DNA of 64,000 nt from Clostridia bacterium. GTDB lineage: Bacteria; Bacillota; Clostridia; Lachnospirales; Lachnospiraceae. Made by a program: the position numbers and the translations under genes. The notes under the pieces are model-generated. The model saw only the letters and a program-made list of their open reading frames with translations, was not told the origin of the DNA and searched no databases. Positions 63,868 through 64,000 of this stretch are shown here, piece by piece; the first letter of the stretch is position 1, and each line of letters opens with the position of its first letter. Location: NCBI GenBank assembly GCA_910576325.1, contig CAJTIM010000006.1, positions 157,810 to 221,809 on the forward strand. The letters are read 5' to 3'.

Positions 63868-64000
63868 GTTCCGATAGGTAAGCCTTTGATGTTATCTCCG
63901 GCTTTTCCCCCGGCTAGCACCGGACATGCGACTTTCACCGCATCCGGCGCCCCATCAAGCATAGTTTCAGCAGTGATACACACTCACTCTTTCACATTAG
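63868..64000 (-). mobile_element. Group II intron C, 3' end, in virD4 (continues right of the window)
   Basis: Domain V is the 34 nt 63917-63950 (GCGCCGGA...TCCGGTGC, CGC triad), followed by CCGGGGG and a domain VI region ending TTACCTATCGGAAC at 63868. Domain V type, the CCGGGGGAAA joint and the CCTATCGG end all match intron A. Confidence 0.85.

Larger units (their letters stand above)
13561..64000. mobile_element. Tn916/Tn1549-type integrative and conjugative element, left end and transfer region
   Basis: The element starts where the recQ frame breaks and continues past the right edge. It holds a Tn916-type tyrosine integrase at its left end, an excisionase-like gene, sigma/HTH/XRE regulators in Tn916 order, a MobC/relaxase pair, topoisomerase III and a full set of type IV secretion genes. 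Cargo includes a two-component/ABC cassette, a SIR2 gene, a HEPN gene and three group II introns. The exact left junction is inferred from recQ homology (within a few bases); the right end is not seen. 13564-13810 holds only the AT-rich element end. Confidence 0.88.

Noticed and set aside
63714..63983. 89-codon minus-strand frame at the right edge
   Set aside because: It runs through intron C domain V into virD4 in the wrong frame.
1..64000. CRISPR arrays, rRNA or tRNA genes
   Set aside because: I saw no regularly spaced repeats, rRNA-like sequence or tRNA cloverleaf in the window.
13561..64000. Tetracycline or vancomycin resistance genes expected in Tn916/Tn1549
   Set aside because: Neither a tet(M)-like nor a van gene is present in the visible part. 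The two-component cassette is of ABC-transporter type.

Overview
The window looks like a chromosome segment of a Gram-positive gut anaerobe, most likely a Lachnospiraceae / Clostridium cluster XIVa bacterium. The evidence is Firmicutes-type ribosomal protein genes with strong AGGAGG ribosome binding sites, an L10 leader with an attenuator hairpin, and an integrated Tn916/Tn1549-type conjugative element whose genes match those common in that family. No species call is possible from the sequence alone.

Positions 1-6.9 kb hold the transcription/translation cluster, all on the minus strand: rpmG-secE-nusG-rplK-rplA, then rplJ-rplL behind their own promoter and L10 leader, two small membrane-protein genes, and the 5' part of rpoB, which runs off the left edge. 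From 6.9 to 13.5 kb come a RelE-type toxin-antitoxin pair, an IclR regulator divergent from an aldehyde dehydrogenase/FIST operon, a small DtxR/MntR-like regulator, and the C-terminal half of recQ. The recQ frame breaks at about 13,560, exactly where the mobile element begins.

From about 13,561 to the right edge, and beyond, is an integrative and conjugative element (ICE). Its layout is: integrase with a ribbon-helix-helix regulator, excisionase-like gene, Tn916-like sigma factor/HTH/XRE regulators, a two-component/ABC-transporter cassette, oriT-like hairpins, MobC and relaxase, a palindrome with DnaA-box-like sites, a type I toxin-antitoxin module, and accessory transfer genes. These are followed by a giant methylase/SNF2 helicase gene, topB, and the type IV secretion genes (CD1107, DUF4315, CD1108 peptidase, VirB4, PrgI, VirB6, Maff2, VirD4).

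Two AT-rich genes with their own terminators sit on either side of the giant helicase gene. One encodes a SIR2-domain protein and the other a HEPN (RxxxxH) protein; both look like phage-defence cargo.

The most striking feature is group II intron invasion of core conjugation genes. The helicase gene carries two full introns (38356-41104 and 35123-37675). Removing both at the predicted boundaries rejoins three exons into one 9165-nt, 3054-residue reading frame. The coupling-protein gene virD4 is interrupted by a third intron whose 3' end (63868 onward) is in the window. Domain V sequences place the first and third introns in one type (CGC triad) and the middle one in another (AGC triad). Conjugation would therefore depend on RNA splicing of at least two transcripts.
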